Of a stretch of DNA of 64,000 nucleotides, positions 26,712 through 35,070 are shown one piece after another. Under the pieces are notes generated by a model. It searched no databases. It saw only the letters and a program-made list of their open reading frames with translations, and was not told the origin of the DNA. This DNA is from Allomuricauda sp. F6463D (GTDB lineage: Bacteria > Bacteroidota > Bacteroidia > Flavobacteriales > Flavobacteriaceae): positions 5,165 through 69,164 of the forward strand of contig NZ_JALKAN010000005.1 in NCBI RefSeq assembly GCF_023015965.1, given 5' to 3'. Position 1 is the stretch's first letter; each line of letters starts with the position of its first letter. A program made the position numbers and the translations under genes.

Positions 26712-27911
26712 ATGAAAGATAACCTTTATCATAAACATGTACGGATTGCCGTAATCTATTTTGGTATAGCCGCTTTGTTGGGAGTACTGCTGCGCTCCTA
26801 CTCTATTTTCTCTTTCGAATTCAACTATAAATATATAGTGCACGCCCATTCACACATTGCATTATTGGGCTGGGTGTACGTGGCCCTGACCACGCTACTC
26901 CATTATTGCTTTATAAAAAAACCAGCCAGTAAAAGCTATAAAAAGATATTTTGGGCAACCCAGATTACCTTGATAGGTATGTTGCTTACCTTTCCATTTC
27001 AGGGATATGCGCTGTTTTCCATAATTTTTTCCACTCTTTTCCTAATCGTTTCCTATATCTATGCCCATCATTTCTGGAAAAACATTGACCCAAAGTACAA
27101 ACACCTTAAAAGTGTGCTTTGCGCCAAAACAGCGCTGATCTATATGGTAATTTCCAGTATAGGGCCTTGGGCCTTGGGAGCCATCATGAGTACCTTGGGT
27201 GCCCAATCCATTTGGTATCGATTGTCGATTTATTTTTACCTGCACTTTCAATACAACGGTTGGATGATACTTGCCTTGGTTGGATTGTTTATTTACGGCA
27301 TGGAACAACGTGGATGGGAACTTTCCCAAAGAAGCTTTGCTCCTTTTTTTTGGTCACTGAATACTGGAATTGTGCTTACCTTTTTCCTATCCACGTTATG
27401 GACAGAACCAACACGGTGGCTATATATACTGGGAGGTTTTGGAGCCATATTACAGCTTTATGCTTTTATACTCCTATGGATGATGGTCAAAAACAAGGAC
27501 ACAGCATTGTTTACTACTAAAATCCAGCAGTTTGTCTTTAGATTGGTCATCATTCTGGGAGCGATTAAAATTATGTTACAACTACTTACCGCCCTCCCCT
27601 ATTTTGCTCGCATGGCGACCACCTATCTTGACCTGACCATTGGTTATCTACATCTGACTTTTTTGGGAGTCATTAGTTTAGGGTTGTTCCTATTAATGGA
27701 TTATTCTCAGTTATTTCGTATATCAAAAACAACGCTAGCATGGTATCTTTTTGGATTTCTATTTACAGAGGTCCTCATTTTTTATAAAGGTTTAGCGGCT
27801 TTTCTGCAATGGGATATTTTTAACCATTACTCATCGATTTTAACCATTTGTTCCCTTTTGATTCTATTTGGTTTATTAGGTATGATTAAACAAAACCTAT
27901 CTAAATCTTGA
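26712..27911 (+). CDS. Histidine-containing polytopic membrane protein at the end of the nos operon
   Basis: Unnamed protein of 399 residues with about eleven or twelve membrane helices and hardly any soluble part. Several helices carry histidines near their ends: YIVHAHSHIALLGWVYVAL (about 40-60), IYFYLHFQYNGWMI (about 175-188) and IGYLHLTFLGVISL (about 310-325). The HAHSH-x5-GW helix recalls haem-copper oxidase/NO reductase subunit I and related proteins. The full set of six metal ligands was not established, so catalytic activity is not claimed. It starts 36 nt after nosY, so it is probably in the same operon. Confidence 0.75.
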   Translation: MKDNLYHKHVRIAVIYFGIAALLGVLLRSYSIFSFEFNYKYIVHAHSHIALLGWVYVALTTLLHYCFIKKPASKSYKKIFWATQITLIGMLLTFPFQGYALFSIIFSTLFLIVSYIYAHHFWKNIDPKYKHLKSVLCAKTALIYMVISSIGPWALGAIMSTLGAQSIWYRLSIYFYLHFQYNGWMILALVGLFIYGMEQRGWELSQRSFAPFFWSLNTGIVLTFFLSTLWTEPTRWLYILGGFGAILQLYAFILLWMMVKNKDTALFTTKIQQFVFRLVIILGAIKIMLQLLTALPYFARMATTYLDLTIGYLHLTFLGVISLGLFLLMDYSQLFRISKTTLAWYLFGFLFTEVLIFYKGLAAFLQWDIFNHYSSILTICSLLILFGLLGMIKQNLSKS

Positions 27912-27997
27912 GCCTTTTTACAACATTGGATATAGTCTAAGTTCATAAATGGTTATTTTTGGTCTCTCCTATTTTTTTCTTTGAAATAAAAATAATA

Positions 27998-28037
27998 AAA
28001 GACAATTTTGTCCGATTTAAATTTTACCTTATCTTTG
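27998..28037 (+). promoter_or_regulatory. Promoter and operator of the Rrf2 regulator
   Basis: TTG (28008-28010), a 19 nt spacer and TATCTTTG (28030-28037) make a near-consensus promoter. The perfect inverted repeat GACAATTTTGTC (28001-28012) covers the -33 element. A near copy of the same 22 nt stretch precedes ric (28511-28532). This suggests that the Rrf2 protein represses itself and ric. Confidence 0.7.
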
Positions 28038-28055
28038 TCATAATTTAAGTTCCCA

Positions 28056-28493
28056 ATGATGTTTTCAAAAGCTTGTGAATACGGTATTAGGGCAGCGGTT
28101 TATATTGCGCTGCAATCTTTAGAAGGTAGACGCGTAAGTGTTACTGAAATTGCAGAGGAAATAGATTCTCCCGTAGCTTTCACTGCAAAAATACTGCAGC
28201 AGCTTAACCGAAATAAGATTGTACATTCAGTAAAAGGTCCTACTGGCGGATTCGAGATTGAAAGAGAAGATATGGATTCCGTAAAATTGAATATGATAGT
28301 TAAAGCCATAGACGGAGACCAAATTTACAAGGGGTGTGGTCTAGGGCTCAAAGAATGTAATGCGTTGCAACCTTGTCCCCTGCACGACAAATTTGTTGAT
28401 ATCAGAACCAACCTTAAAAAAATGTTGCAGAATACCAGTTTATATGAACTTGCCATGGGCTTGGAAGTGGGCTTAACCTATTTGAAACGGTAA
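28056..28493 (+). CDS. Rrf2 family transcriptional regulator (NsrR/IscR-like)
   Basis: Iron-sulfur-dependent regulator of 145 residues. The N-terminal winged helix includes YGIRAAVYIALQS, SPVAFTAKILQQLNRNKIV and the wing VKGPTGGFEI. Three cysteines in GCGLGLKEC and LQPCPLH (about 93-110) form the cluster-binding set. Its position before ric, hemerythrin and haemoglobin genes argues for NO sensing, as with NsrR, but an IscR-like or RsrR-like ligand is possible. It is the intact counterpart of the decayed copy at 18.5 kb. Confidence 0.92.
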   Translation: MMFSKACEYGIRAAVYIALQSLEGRRVSVTEIAEEIDSPVAFTAKILQQLNRNKIVHSVKGPTGGFEIEREDMDSVKLNMIVKAIDGDQIYKGCGLGLKECNALQPCPLHDKFVDIRTNLKKMLQNTSLYELAMGLEVGLTYLKR

Positions 28494-28510
28494 AAAAATT
28501 TAAATTAATA

Positions 28511-28532
28511 AAGGACAATTTTATCCGATTTA
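28511..28532 (+). promoter_or_regulatory. Rrf2-type operator before ric
   Basis: The imperfect inverted repeat GGACAATTTTATCC, with flanking sequence CGATTTA, matches the operator in front of the Rrf2 gene at 20 of 22 positions. No good -7 element follows it; read-through from the Rrf2 gene is also possible because only 61 nt separate the genes. Confidence 0.6.
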
Positions 28533-28554
28533 TAAAAAATAAAAATTAATTATT

Positions 28555-29280
28555 ATGAACAACACCCTAGAAAAAACAATAGGGCAAATGGTAGCCGAAG
28601 ATTACCGTACCGCCCAAGTCTTTAAGGAGCACAAAATAGATTTTTGTTGTAAAGGTAACAGAACCATCTCCGAGGTTGTAGCAAAAAAAGGTTTGGATCT
28701 TCAACCCTTGTTGCAAGAACTTGATGCGGTGAAAGAAAGTAATCAAGGAGACCTCCCTGATTTTAAAACCTGGCCCCTAGATCTACTGATAGACTATATC
28801 GAAAAAAAACATCATCGCTATGTTGAGCAACAAATCCCTATTTTAAACCAATACTTGGTCAAACTTTGTAAGGTACATGGGGAACGCCATCCCGAACTGC
28901 TTAAAATTTTCGAACATTTCAACACCTCTGCCGGTGAATTGGCCATGCATATGAAAAAGGAGGAACTGGTCCTATTTCCATGGATCCGTAAAATGGTAAG
29001 CACCCCAGAAAATAAAAATTTGGAACCGCCCCATTTTGGAGCTGTAAAAAACCCAATCCAGATGATGATGCAGGAACATGACAATGAAGGGGAGCGGTTT
29101 AGAAAAATTGCTGAGCTGAGCAGTGACTACACTCCGCCAGCAGATGCATGCAATACCTATAAGGTAACATTCTCACTATTACAAGAATTTGAGGAAGACC
29201 TGCACAGACATATCCATTTAGAGAACAACATATTGTTCCCGAAAGCGGAAATACTGGAGAATAGATTGTTTAACAACTAA
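28555..29280 (+). CDS. ric: Iron-sulfur cluster repair di-iron protein RIC (ScdA/YtfE)
   Basis: Protein of 241 residues that repairs iron-sulfur clusters after nitric oxide or oxidative damage. The N-terminal ScdA domain has TIGQMVAEDYRTAQVFKEH and the cysteine motif DFCCKGNRT (about 29-37). The C-terminal hemerythrin-like domain provides the di-iron ligands in KKHHRYVEQQIPIL, HFNTSAGELAMHMKKEELVLFP, MMQEHDNEGERF and HRHIHLENNILFP. It is preceded by the Rrf2-type operator and followed after 5 nt by another hemerythrin gene. Confidence 0.95.
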   Translation: MNNTLEKTIGQMVAEDYRTAQVFKEHKIDFCCKGNRTISEVVAKKGLDLQPLLQELDAVKESNQGDLPDFKTWPLDLLIDYIEKKHHRYVEQQIPILNQYLVKLCKVHGERHPELLKIFEHFNTSAGELAMHMKKEELVLFPWIRKMVSTPENKNLEPPHFGAVKNPIQMMMQEHDNEGERFRKIAELSSDYTPPADACNTYKVTFSLLQEFEEDLHRHIHLENNILFPKAEILENRLFNN

Positions 29281-29285
29281 TTTTT

Positions 29286-29747
29286 ATGGGACATACTCCT
29301 ATTAAACGTCATAATGCCCTTCAAGGAGTAAGCCGTGAACATCATCAGGGCCTACTCCTCTGTTGGAAAATAAGGACAGGGCTATCAAAAAACATTCAAC
29401 CGGAACGTATAAAAACATATGTTGACTGGTTTTACAAGACATATTTTATTCCGCATTTTAAACTGGAAGAAACATACATTTTCCCAATACTAGGCCCGAA
29501 TCATCCCTGGATAAAAAAAGCACTTACCGATCACCGAAGATTAACCCGGTTGTTCACCGATCCGAAGGGTGACATGAAAGTATTGGGCCAAATCGAAGAA
29601 GAACTAGAACAACACATACGGTTCGAGGAACGAAAGCTATTCAATCACGTTCAACAAGTGGCCAATGAGGTACAGATGGACATAATAGAAAAACAGCACA
29701 ATAATGAAAAATTCAACGACAATACCGATGACCCATTCTGGATCTAA
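29286..29747 (+). CDS. Hemerythrin domain-containing protein
   Basis: Cytoplasmic four-helix protein of 153 residues. Ligand-type residues are seen in SREHHQGLLLCWKIR, YIPHFKLEETYIFPIL-like (FIPHFKLEETYIFPIL), LTDHRRLTRLF and EQHIRFEERKLFNH, fitting a di-iron hemerythrin centre. It probably binds O2 or NO or stores iron next to RIC. Its end overlaps the start of the next gene by 20-44 nt depending on the start used. Confidence 0.88.
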   Translation: MGHTPIKRHNALQGVSREHHQGLLLCWKIRTGLSKNIQPERIKTYVDWFYKTYFIPHFKLEETYIFPILGPNHPWIKKALTDHRRLTRLFTDPKGDMKVLGQIEEELEQHIRFEERKLFNHVQQVANEVQMDIIEKQHNNEKFNDNTDDPFWI

Positions 29748-30051
29748 ATACAAAACCAGTAGACTTAAAAAAGTGTACAAACAGACGTTCAACGAGTTCA
29801 AAAAAAGACAAATTGGGTATTCGACCATTGCAATTATTGGACAAAGTTGCCTAGGTTCGGCAGCCGCCATGGTTATATTAATGGGAGAAATAGATATAGC
29901 TATTAAAATGATACTCCTCTTTTTTGTCACCATCCTCTGTATGGCTTTTAATGCATCTGTATTGGCCCAACTTAAATCAATAACCATATTCAATCTTTTG
30001 ATTTTAAGTATTGTCTTCAGTACCTTGGTCATTGTGATTCACCTAGTATAA
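29704..30051 (+). CDS. Small membrane protein in the nitrosative stress cluster
   Basis: Unrecognised protein of 115 residues (107 if the second ATG at 29728 is used). A basic N-terminal tail (KTSRLKKVYKQTFNEFKKRQ) precedes three likely membrane helices: about 43-62, 66-84 and 92-112. It overlaps the hemerythrin gene, so the two are translationally linked. The order regulator-ric-hemerythrin-this gene-haemoglobin suggests involvement in NO stress, but no function is known. Confidence 0.7.
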   Translation: MKNSTTIPMTHSGSKYKTSRLKKVYKQTFNEFKKRQIGYSTIAIIGQSCLGSAAAMVILMGEIDIAIKMILLFFVTILCMAFNASVLAQLKSITIFNLLILSIVFSTLVIVIHLV

Positions 30052-30090
30052 TTTTATAGAAGAGTACGCTGATCCAAGGACAAAACAGAA

Positions 30091-30471
30091 ATGAAGAAAA
30101 AAAAGGAAATAGAAAATCTCGAAGATATTCAGCAAATGGTAGACATGTTTTACGGCAAAGTTCGTAACGATGATTTACTGGCGGATATTTTCAACGGGGT
30201 CATCAAAGATAATTGGCCAATCCATTTGGAAAAAATGTATCGGTTTTGGCAAACCATTCTATTAGAGGAACATACATACAGCGGTAGTCCTTTCGCCCCT
30301 CATGTAAAACTACCCATCCAAAAAAAACACTTTGATCGATGGAAAAAATTGTTTTTTGAGACCGTTGATGAGCATTTTTCAGGTGATAAAGCAAAAGAAG
30401 CTAAGTTACGGGCAACCAAAATGGCAGAAATGTTTCAATTGAAGATTGAATATTTTCAAAACAAAAGCTAA
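30091..30471 (+). CDS. Group III truncated haemoglobin
   Basis: Single-domain 2-on-2 globin of 126 residues. Features of group III are the VDMFYGKVRNDDLLADIF start, the WPIHLEKMYRFWQTIL helix and the proximal histidine in LPIQKKHFDRWKKLF (about 77). Such globins bind O2 or NO and are found in NO-stress clusters. The next gene starts 1 nt after its stop. Confidence 0.92.
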   Translation: MKKKKEIENLEDIQQMVDMFYGKVRNDDLLADIFNGVIKDNWPIHLEKMYRFWQTILLEEHTYSGSPFAPHVKLPIQKKHFDRWKKLFFETVDEHFSGDKAKEAKLRATKMAEMFQLKIEYFQNKS

Positions 30472-30472
30472 T

Positions 30473-30784
30473 ATGAAAGTTACGCTTTCAGAGATTTTCA
30501 TCCACAATGGTAATCAACAAAAATTTAGCAAGGAAGCTCTATTGAACTTAGATATTAAGACAGAATTTGTAAAACGTTTGGCACATCATTTAGGATTGGG
30601 ACATAGAGAGGACGAAGTGTCGGAAAGTAATCTATGTTATGCCTTTGAAACCAATATAAACCCTGATTATAAGGTTGTACTATCCAAGCTTGATATCATC
30701 AACTATCTAAAAAAGACCTTAAAACCTATTGAATATGACTTGGAATCCGACACCATTGAATTCCCAAAATCGTTGAATCCTTAA
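30473..30784 (+). CDS. Conserved-context small protein after the truncated haemoglobin
   Basis: Unrecognised soluble protein of 103 residues (MKVTLSEIFIHNGNQQKF...). It is charged, has no signal or membrane segment, and contains one cysteine and HHLGLGH (about 40-46). It begins 1 nt after the haemoglobin stop codon, which implies coupled translation and a linked role, possibly haem or globin related. That is inference from position only. Confidence 0.65.
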   Translation: MKVTLSEIFIHNGNQQKFSKEALLNLDIKTEFVKRLAHHLGLGHREDEVSESNLCYAFETNINPDYKVVLSKLDIINYLKKTLKPIEYDLESDTIEFPKSLNP

Positions 30785-30943
30785 AACGCTTCAAACTTCC
30801 ATTTTATATAGCATATCAATTAAAATGGTTCTATCCGTTGAGATAAGCCTTATCTAAATGATAACCTATGCTATCAGGCCCTTACAAAAGCATCGTAACT
30901 GCTTACTTTTTAGTCCTATGTCCTTTCTTCATTCTCCTTTTTA

Positions 30944-30959
30944 TATGACTTAGATCATT
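30944..30959 (+). promoter_or_regulatory. FNR-like palindrome before the WG-repeat gene
   Basis: TATGACTTAGATCATT has the same arms as the ftsH site (TATGAC-N4-ATCATT). No -7 element is found at the spacing seen at the other sites, so activator function here is doubtful. Confidence 0.3.
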
Positions 30960-31011
30960 TGATTTGTACCGAACACCCACGACCTTAGTACTCCACTATA
31001 AAGAAATAGTC

Positions 31012-31632
31012 ATGAAAAAAATTACAACATTGATCGCTGCTTTCATATGCATGGGCATAAGTGCCCAACTTCCTGACAATTTGGATTATGTAAGCCCGTT
31101 CCATGAAGGATTTGCAGCAATACAGAAAGAAAACAAATGGGCTTTTGTAGATGAAACCGGAAACATCGCCATTGATTTTAGGGATGATTTTTATTGGAAC
31201 AAAAATGCCAAAGCGTCCTTCAATGACATTAGGAACACGGCGTACCCTCAATTTTCCGATGGTAGATGCGTCGTTCAAACCATGGTGGATGACATACCTG
31301 TATTCGGTTTTATTGATACCACTGGAAAATTGGTGATCAAACATCAATTTTTAAATGTTGCCCCGTTCCAAAATGGTTTGACCACTGGTATTATTTATGA
31401 AAAAGTACTCCGGGGCAAAAATGAATTCAACCTCGATATTTATGAGTTCAAATTCCATGAGGTTTTGATGGATACAGATGGTAACATTATTGAATTCTTA
31501 AACCGTAGGTATAACATTCAAATGACAAAAAGGAGGTATGAAATTCCAGAGATAAGGTCCAAAATTTTGAACAACCATCTTATTGCGGTGAAAAAAGACA
31601 ACCATTGGGAAATTATCAAAACGGATCTTTGA
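31012..31632 (+). CDS. Secreted WG repeat-containing protein
   Basis: Protein of 206 residues with signal peptide MKKITTLIAAFICMGISAQ; the signal decides this start over an in-frame ATG 48 nt upstream. Residues about 25-135 contain WG (KWG-type) beta repeats: VSPFHEGFAAIQKENKWAFVDETGNIAI and a second unit ending FGFIDTTGKLVIKHQF. WG repeats form small beta units of unknown function. The last 60 residues end with DNHWEIIKTDL. A role in the neighbouring stress cluster is not shown. Confidence 0.78.
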   Translation: MKKITTLIAAFICMGISAQLPDNLDYVSPFHEGFAAIQKENKWAFVDETGNIAIDFRDDFYWNKNAKASFNDIRNTAYPQFSDGRCVVQTMVDDIPVFGFIDTTGKLVIKHQFLNVAPFQNGLTTGIIYEKVLRGKNEFNLDIYEFKFHEVLMDTDGNIIEFLNRRYNIQMTKRRYEIPEIRSKILNNHLIAVKKDNHWEIIKTDL

Positions 31633-31961
31633 GTAAGGTGGAAAATTGACAAACAGCATTAAATAAAGAAAGGGATTACCCAAAATTTTAAGAATTGGGT
31701 AATCCCGTTCAATCAAACCAGATCTTCTTTCAAATACCGTCCTCTATTTACCGATCCTACCTGCCGACAAAAACTGGACCTCACGCTATTTGACCACCAA
31801 AAAGGAACTAAGGAAAGGGGGCGCAATTTTTCATACCTATACACTCCCAATGGATCATTTAAAATTGATACATTTTATTGAGGTCCATTACATACTGATC
31901 TAACTCATATTTCAAATCAGTTTTTAATCGGTAATTTGATGACTGTAAGATCTTGGCACCC
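31633..31961 (+). other. Spacer with hairpin and an unexplained open frame
   Basis: A 12 bp inverted repeat GGGATTACCCAA/TTGGGTAATCCC (31672-31683 and 31695-31706) follows the WG gene; without a T run it is at best a weak terminator. Beyond it a frame from about 31660 to 31880 stays open and encodes a hydrophilic stretch (LDLTLFDHQKGTKERGRNFS), but it has no start codon and no known family. It may be the remains of a gene. Confidence 0.4.
31896..31938 (+). promoter_or_regulatory. Weak FNR-like box and promoter of the export operon
   Basis: TGATCTAACTCA has one mismatch to TGAT-N4-ATCA. Its centre is 36.5 nt before the final G of GTAATTTG, which resembles a -7 element with one base missing. 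The geometry equals that of the better FNR-like sites, which is the main reason to list it. Confidence 0.35.
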
Positions 31962-33047
31962 ATGAACAAATTGTTATTTCTTAATGTCTTTCTTTTCACT
32001 CTTTTTTCATGCAGCGATAATAAAGAGAAAACCTACCCTACCAAAATGCCCTTAACGGAGTCTGTATATGCTTCGGCCACGGTACAACCGGACAGTCTGT
32101 ACCAAGCATATTCCATAGTAATGGGCATATTGGACAAAACATGGCTAGAAGAAGGCGATACGGTAAAAAAAGGTGACCCGATCCTTCAAATTACAAACAC
32201 TTCGCCAGAACTGAACGTGGAAAATGCAAAATTGGCACTACAACTGGCTAAAGAAAATTACAATGGCAGGGCTGCCGTTCTCGCCAGCATTCAGGATGAA
32301 ATACAAGCCTCGGAACTACGATTGACCAATGATTCCATTAACTATTTCCGACAAAAAAATCTTTGGGATCAACATATAGGCTCAGAAGCAGAATACGATA
32401 ATAGAAAATTAGCCTTTGAGCTGTCACAAAACAACTTGAATCTGCTCAAAAGAAAATATAGGCAAACAAAAAATGAGTTGGAAACACAGTTAAAGCAAGC
32501 AGAGAACAACTATAAAACCTCAATGACCACTTCCGGTGATTTTACAATTACAAGTAAAATAAATGGAACGGTCTACGCCCTTTACAAAAATCCGGGAGAA
32601 ATTGTAACTACCCAACAACCTGTAGCGGCAGTGGGTAAAACCCGTGCATTTGTAATTGAGTTGTTGGTGGACGAAGTGGATATTGTAAAGTTAAAAAAGG
32701 GACAACAAGTGTTCCTGACGCTTGATTCCTACGGTAGCAATGTATTTGAGGCCACTTTGAACAAGATTTACCCAAGAAAAGATGAAAGATCACAAACCTT
32801 TAAGGTTGAAGCACTGTTCAAAAAACCTCCGAACACACTATATCCCGGGCTTTCCGGTGAAGGCAATATCGTAATTTCACAGAAAGAAGAAACACTTACT
32901 ATTCCAAAAGATTATCTTTTTGATGCGTCAAAAGTAATTACCGAAGATGGTGAAATAGAAGTTTCCGTTGGACTTCAAAATTTGGACAGGGTTGAAATTT
33001 TAGATGGTTTGGATGAAGGTACGGCAATATATAAACCTGAACAATGA
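31962..33047 (+). CDS. HlyD-family periplasmic adaptor lipoprotein
   Basis: Membrane fusion protein of 361 residues with lipobox LFTLFSCSDN (Cys near 14). The order is a first half of the lipoyl domain (GILDKTWLEEGDTVKKGDPILQI), a coiled-coil hairpin (about 75-185), the second half of the lipoyl domain (INGTVYALYKNPGEIV) and a beta-barrel (AFVIELLVDEVDIVKLKKGQ). It links an inner-membrane transporter to an outer-membrane exit. The next two genes encode a MacB/DevC-like permease and ATPase, so the three form one export system with unknown cargo. Confidence 0.88.
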   Translation: MNKLLFLNVFLFTLFSCSDNKEKTYPTKMPLTESVYASATVQPDSLYQAYSIVMGILDKTWLEEGDTVKKGDPILQITNTSPELNVENAKLALQLAKENYNGRAAVLASIQDEIQASELRLTNDSINYFRQKNLWDQHIGSEAEYDNRKLAFELSQNNLNLLKRKYRQTKNELETQLKQAENNYKTSMTTSGDFTITSKINGTVYALYKNPGEIVTTQQPVAAVGKTRAFVIELLVDEVDIVKLKKGQQVFLTLDSYGSNVFEATLNKIYPRKDERSQTFKVEALFKKPPNTLYPGLSGEGNIVISQKEETLTIPKDYLFDASKVITEDGEIEVSVGLQNLDRVEILDGLDEGTAIYKPEQ

Positions 33048-34306
33048 CCAATTGGAACGTTATATTGGGTATAGCCAAAACACATCTTGTTACCAAGATG
33101 AAGTCCACTGCTACGGCAACACTCGGGGTTACTTTTGGGATTGGTGCTTACATTACCATGGTAAGTTTTATGACAGGGCTAAATACAATGCTGGATGATT
33201 TGGTGTTGAACCAAACGCCCCACATCCATTTGTACAACGAAATCCGACCATCGGAAACCCAGCCCATTTCCCGTTATCAGGATTTTGAAAATGCCCTGAA
33301 TTTTGTGCATTCCATCAAACCAAAGCAAAATCAGGAAAAAATCCATAACGCCCTTCCCATTCTAAATTACCTAAAAAAACATCCCAATGTAAAGGGCGCC
33401 ACTCCTCAGTTGAGGGCTCAGATTTTTTATCTTTCTGGCTCCATAGAACTGGGAGGCAACCTTGTAGGGGTAGATATCTTGGAGGAAGCACGACTCTCCA
33501 ATATGGAAGATAATATTGTCCAAGGATCGGCAAGAGCGTTAAAAAGCAGTAATAATGGGATTTTATTAGGGTCCGGATTGGCAAAAAAAATGTCCCTGGA
33601 TATTGGTGATAGGGTCCAGGTAAGTACCGTGTCGGGCGATATTTTCCCTTTAAAAATAGTAGGGGTCTATCAAAGTGGTATCGCAGAAATCGACAATGTA
33701 CAGAGCTTTGCCAATCTAAACACCGTTCAGCGGATACTTGGGGAATCAGCAAATTACGTTACCGACATCAATATTAAGTTGCTGGATATTTTGAAATCCG
33801 AACCCATGGCACGTAGCCTTGAGAAACAATTTAACATAAAGGCCGTCGATATTAATGAAGCCAATGCCCAGTTCGAGACCGGAACAAGTGTCAGAAATTT
33901 AATCACCTATGCGGTTTCCATTACCCTGCTCATCGTTGCCGGTTTTGGGATTTACAACATATTGAACATGCTCATTTATGAAAAAATGAAAGACATCGCC
34001 ATTTTAAAGGCCACTGGGTTTTCCGGAAAGGATGTGCAATATATTTTTATGGCACAAGCCATGATCATAGGATTGGCAGGTGGTATTTTGGGATTGGTAA
34101 TCGGTTTTGGGCTTTCGCATCTTATAGACAACACACCTTTTGAAACGGATGCGCTCCCCACAATCAATACTTATCCGGTAAACTACAATATAAACTCTTA
34201 TTTAATTGGGATTTCCTTTGCTTTATTATCAACATTCATTGCCGGATATCTGCCATCCAACAAAGCAAAAAAAATTGATCCTGTTAAAATCATTAGAGGA
34301 ACCTAG
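33044..34306 (+). CDS. ABC transporter permease (MacB/DevC-like)
   Basis: Permease of 420 residues. One N-terminal helix (TATATLGVTFGIGAYITMVSF) is followed by a large periplasmic MacB-type domain (about 45-270) and three C-terminal helices (NLITYAVSITLLIVAGFGIYN, IFMAQAMIIGLAGGILGLV, YLIGISFALLSTFIAGYLP). The ending KAKKIDPVKIIRGT is typical of FtsX/MacB permeases. It overlaps the adaptor gene by 4 nt. Such systems export substrates from the periplasm rather than across the inner membrane. Confidence 0.9.
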   Translation: MTNWNVILGIAKTHLVTKMKSTATATLGVTFGIGAYITMVSFMTGLNTMLDDLVLNQTPHIHLYNEIRPSETQPISRYQDFENALNFVHSIKPKQNQEKIHNALPILNYLKKHPNVKGATPQLRAQIFYLSGSIELGGNLVGVDILEEARLSNMEDNIVQGSARALKSSNNGILLGSGLAKKMSLDIGDRVQVSTVSGDIFPLKIVGVYQSGIAEIDNVQSFANLNTVQRILGESANYVTDINIKLLDILKSEPMARSLEKQFNIKAVDINEANAQFETGTSVRNLITYAVSITLLIVAGFGIYNILNMLIYEKMKDIAILKATGFSGKDVQYIFMAQAMIIGLAGGILGLVIGFGLSHLIDNTPFETDALPTINTYPVNYNINSYLIGISFALLSTFIAGYLPSNKAKKIDPVKIIRGT

Positions 34307-34313
34307 CATAATT

Positions 34314-34991
34314 ATGAACTTTGTATTAGAAGCCAAAAAAATTAACAAGCATTTCCACAAACCCAAGGATTTCCATGTCCTAAAAGATATTTCCTTTGGG
34401 GTAAGGTCAGGGGAGTTTGTTTCCATTATGGGCAAATCAGGTTCGGGCAAGTCCACCTTATTATATATTCTCTCCACAATGGATACGGATTATACCGGAG
34501 ACCTATACCTTAATGATCAATTGATATCGGGCAAACCACAAAAAGAACTATCACGGATAAGAAATAAAAACATTGGGTTTGTATTTCAATTTCATTATCT
34601 CCTGTCCGAATTCAGTGTATTGGAAAATGTAATGCTTCCCGCCAAAAAACTCGCCGAAAAATCGCTGGTCGAAATAGAGCGTAATGCCCACCAAAAATTG
34701 GAAATGTTACACATTGGTCATTTAGCCCATCAGAAAGCCTCACGTATTTCGGGTGGTGAAAAACAACGGGTGGCCATCGCGCGGGCGTTGATCAACGACC
34801 CTGCTATTTTAATGGGCGATGAGCCCACAGGAAATCTAGATAGTCATAACTCAGAGAACGTGTTCAATATCTTTAAAAATTTAAAGAAAGAACAGGGGTT
34901 ATCTCTTTTGGTGGTTACCCATGATGAAGATTTTGCCAAAAGAACAGACAGAATCATAGAAATGGAAGACGGTATGATCATCCATCAATAA
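34314..34991 (+). CDS. ABC transporter ATP-binding protein (LolD/MacB-type)
   Basis: ATPase of 225 residues. The ATG at 34314 was chosen because the conserved domain begins there; an upstream frame runs back into the permease gene. Walker A is GKSGSGKSTLLY, the Q-loop lies in FVFQFHYLLSEFSV, the signature is ISGGEKQRVAIARAL and Walker B is ILMGDEPTGNLD. It completes the adaptor-permease-ATPase operon. Confidence 0.93.
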   Translation: MNFVLEAKKINKHFHKPKDFHVLKDISFGVRSGEFVSIMGKSGSGKSTLLYILSTMDTDYTGDLYLNDQLISGKPQKELSRIRNKNIGFVFQFHYLLSEFSVLENVMLPAKKLAEKSLVEIERNAHQKLEMLHIGHLAHQKASRISGGEKQRVAIARALINDPAILMGDEPTGNLDSHNSENVFNIFKNLKKEQGLSLLVVTHDEDFAKRTDRIIEMEDGMIIHQ

Positions 34992-35070
34992 ACCAACAAC
35001 CATCATTTAATCCTTCCTTTGCTTCTATACAATTAAGCATCCAACTGATTGTAGCTATTGCTTTAAAAAT

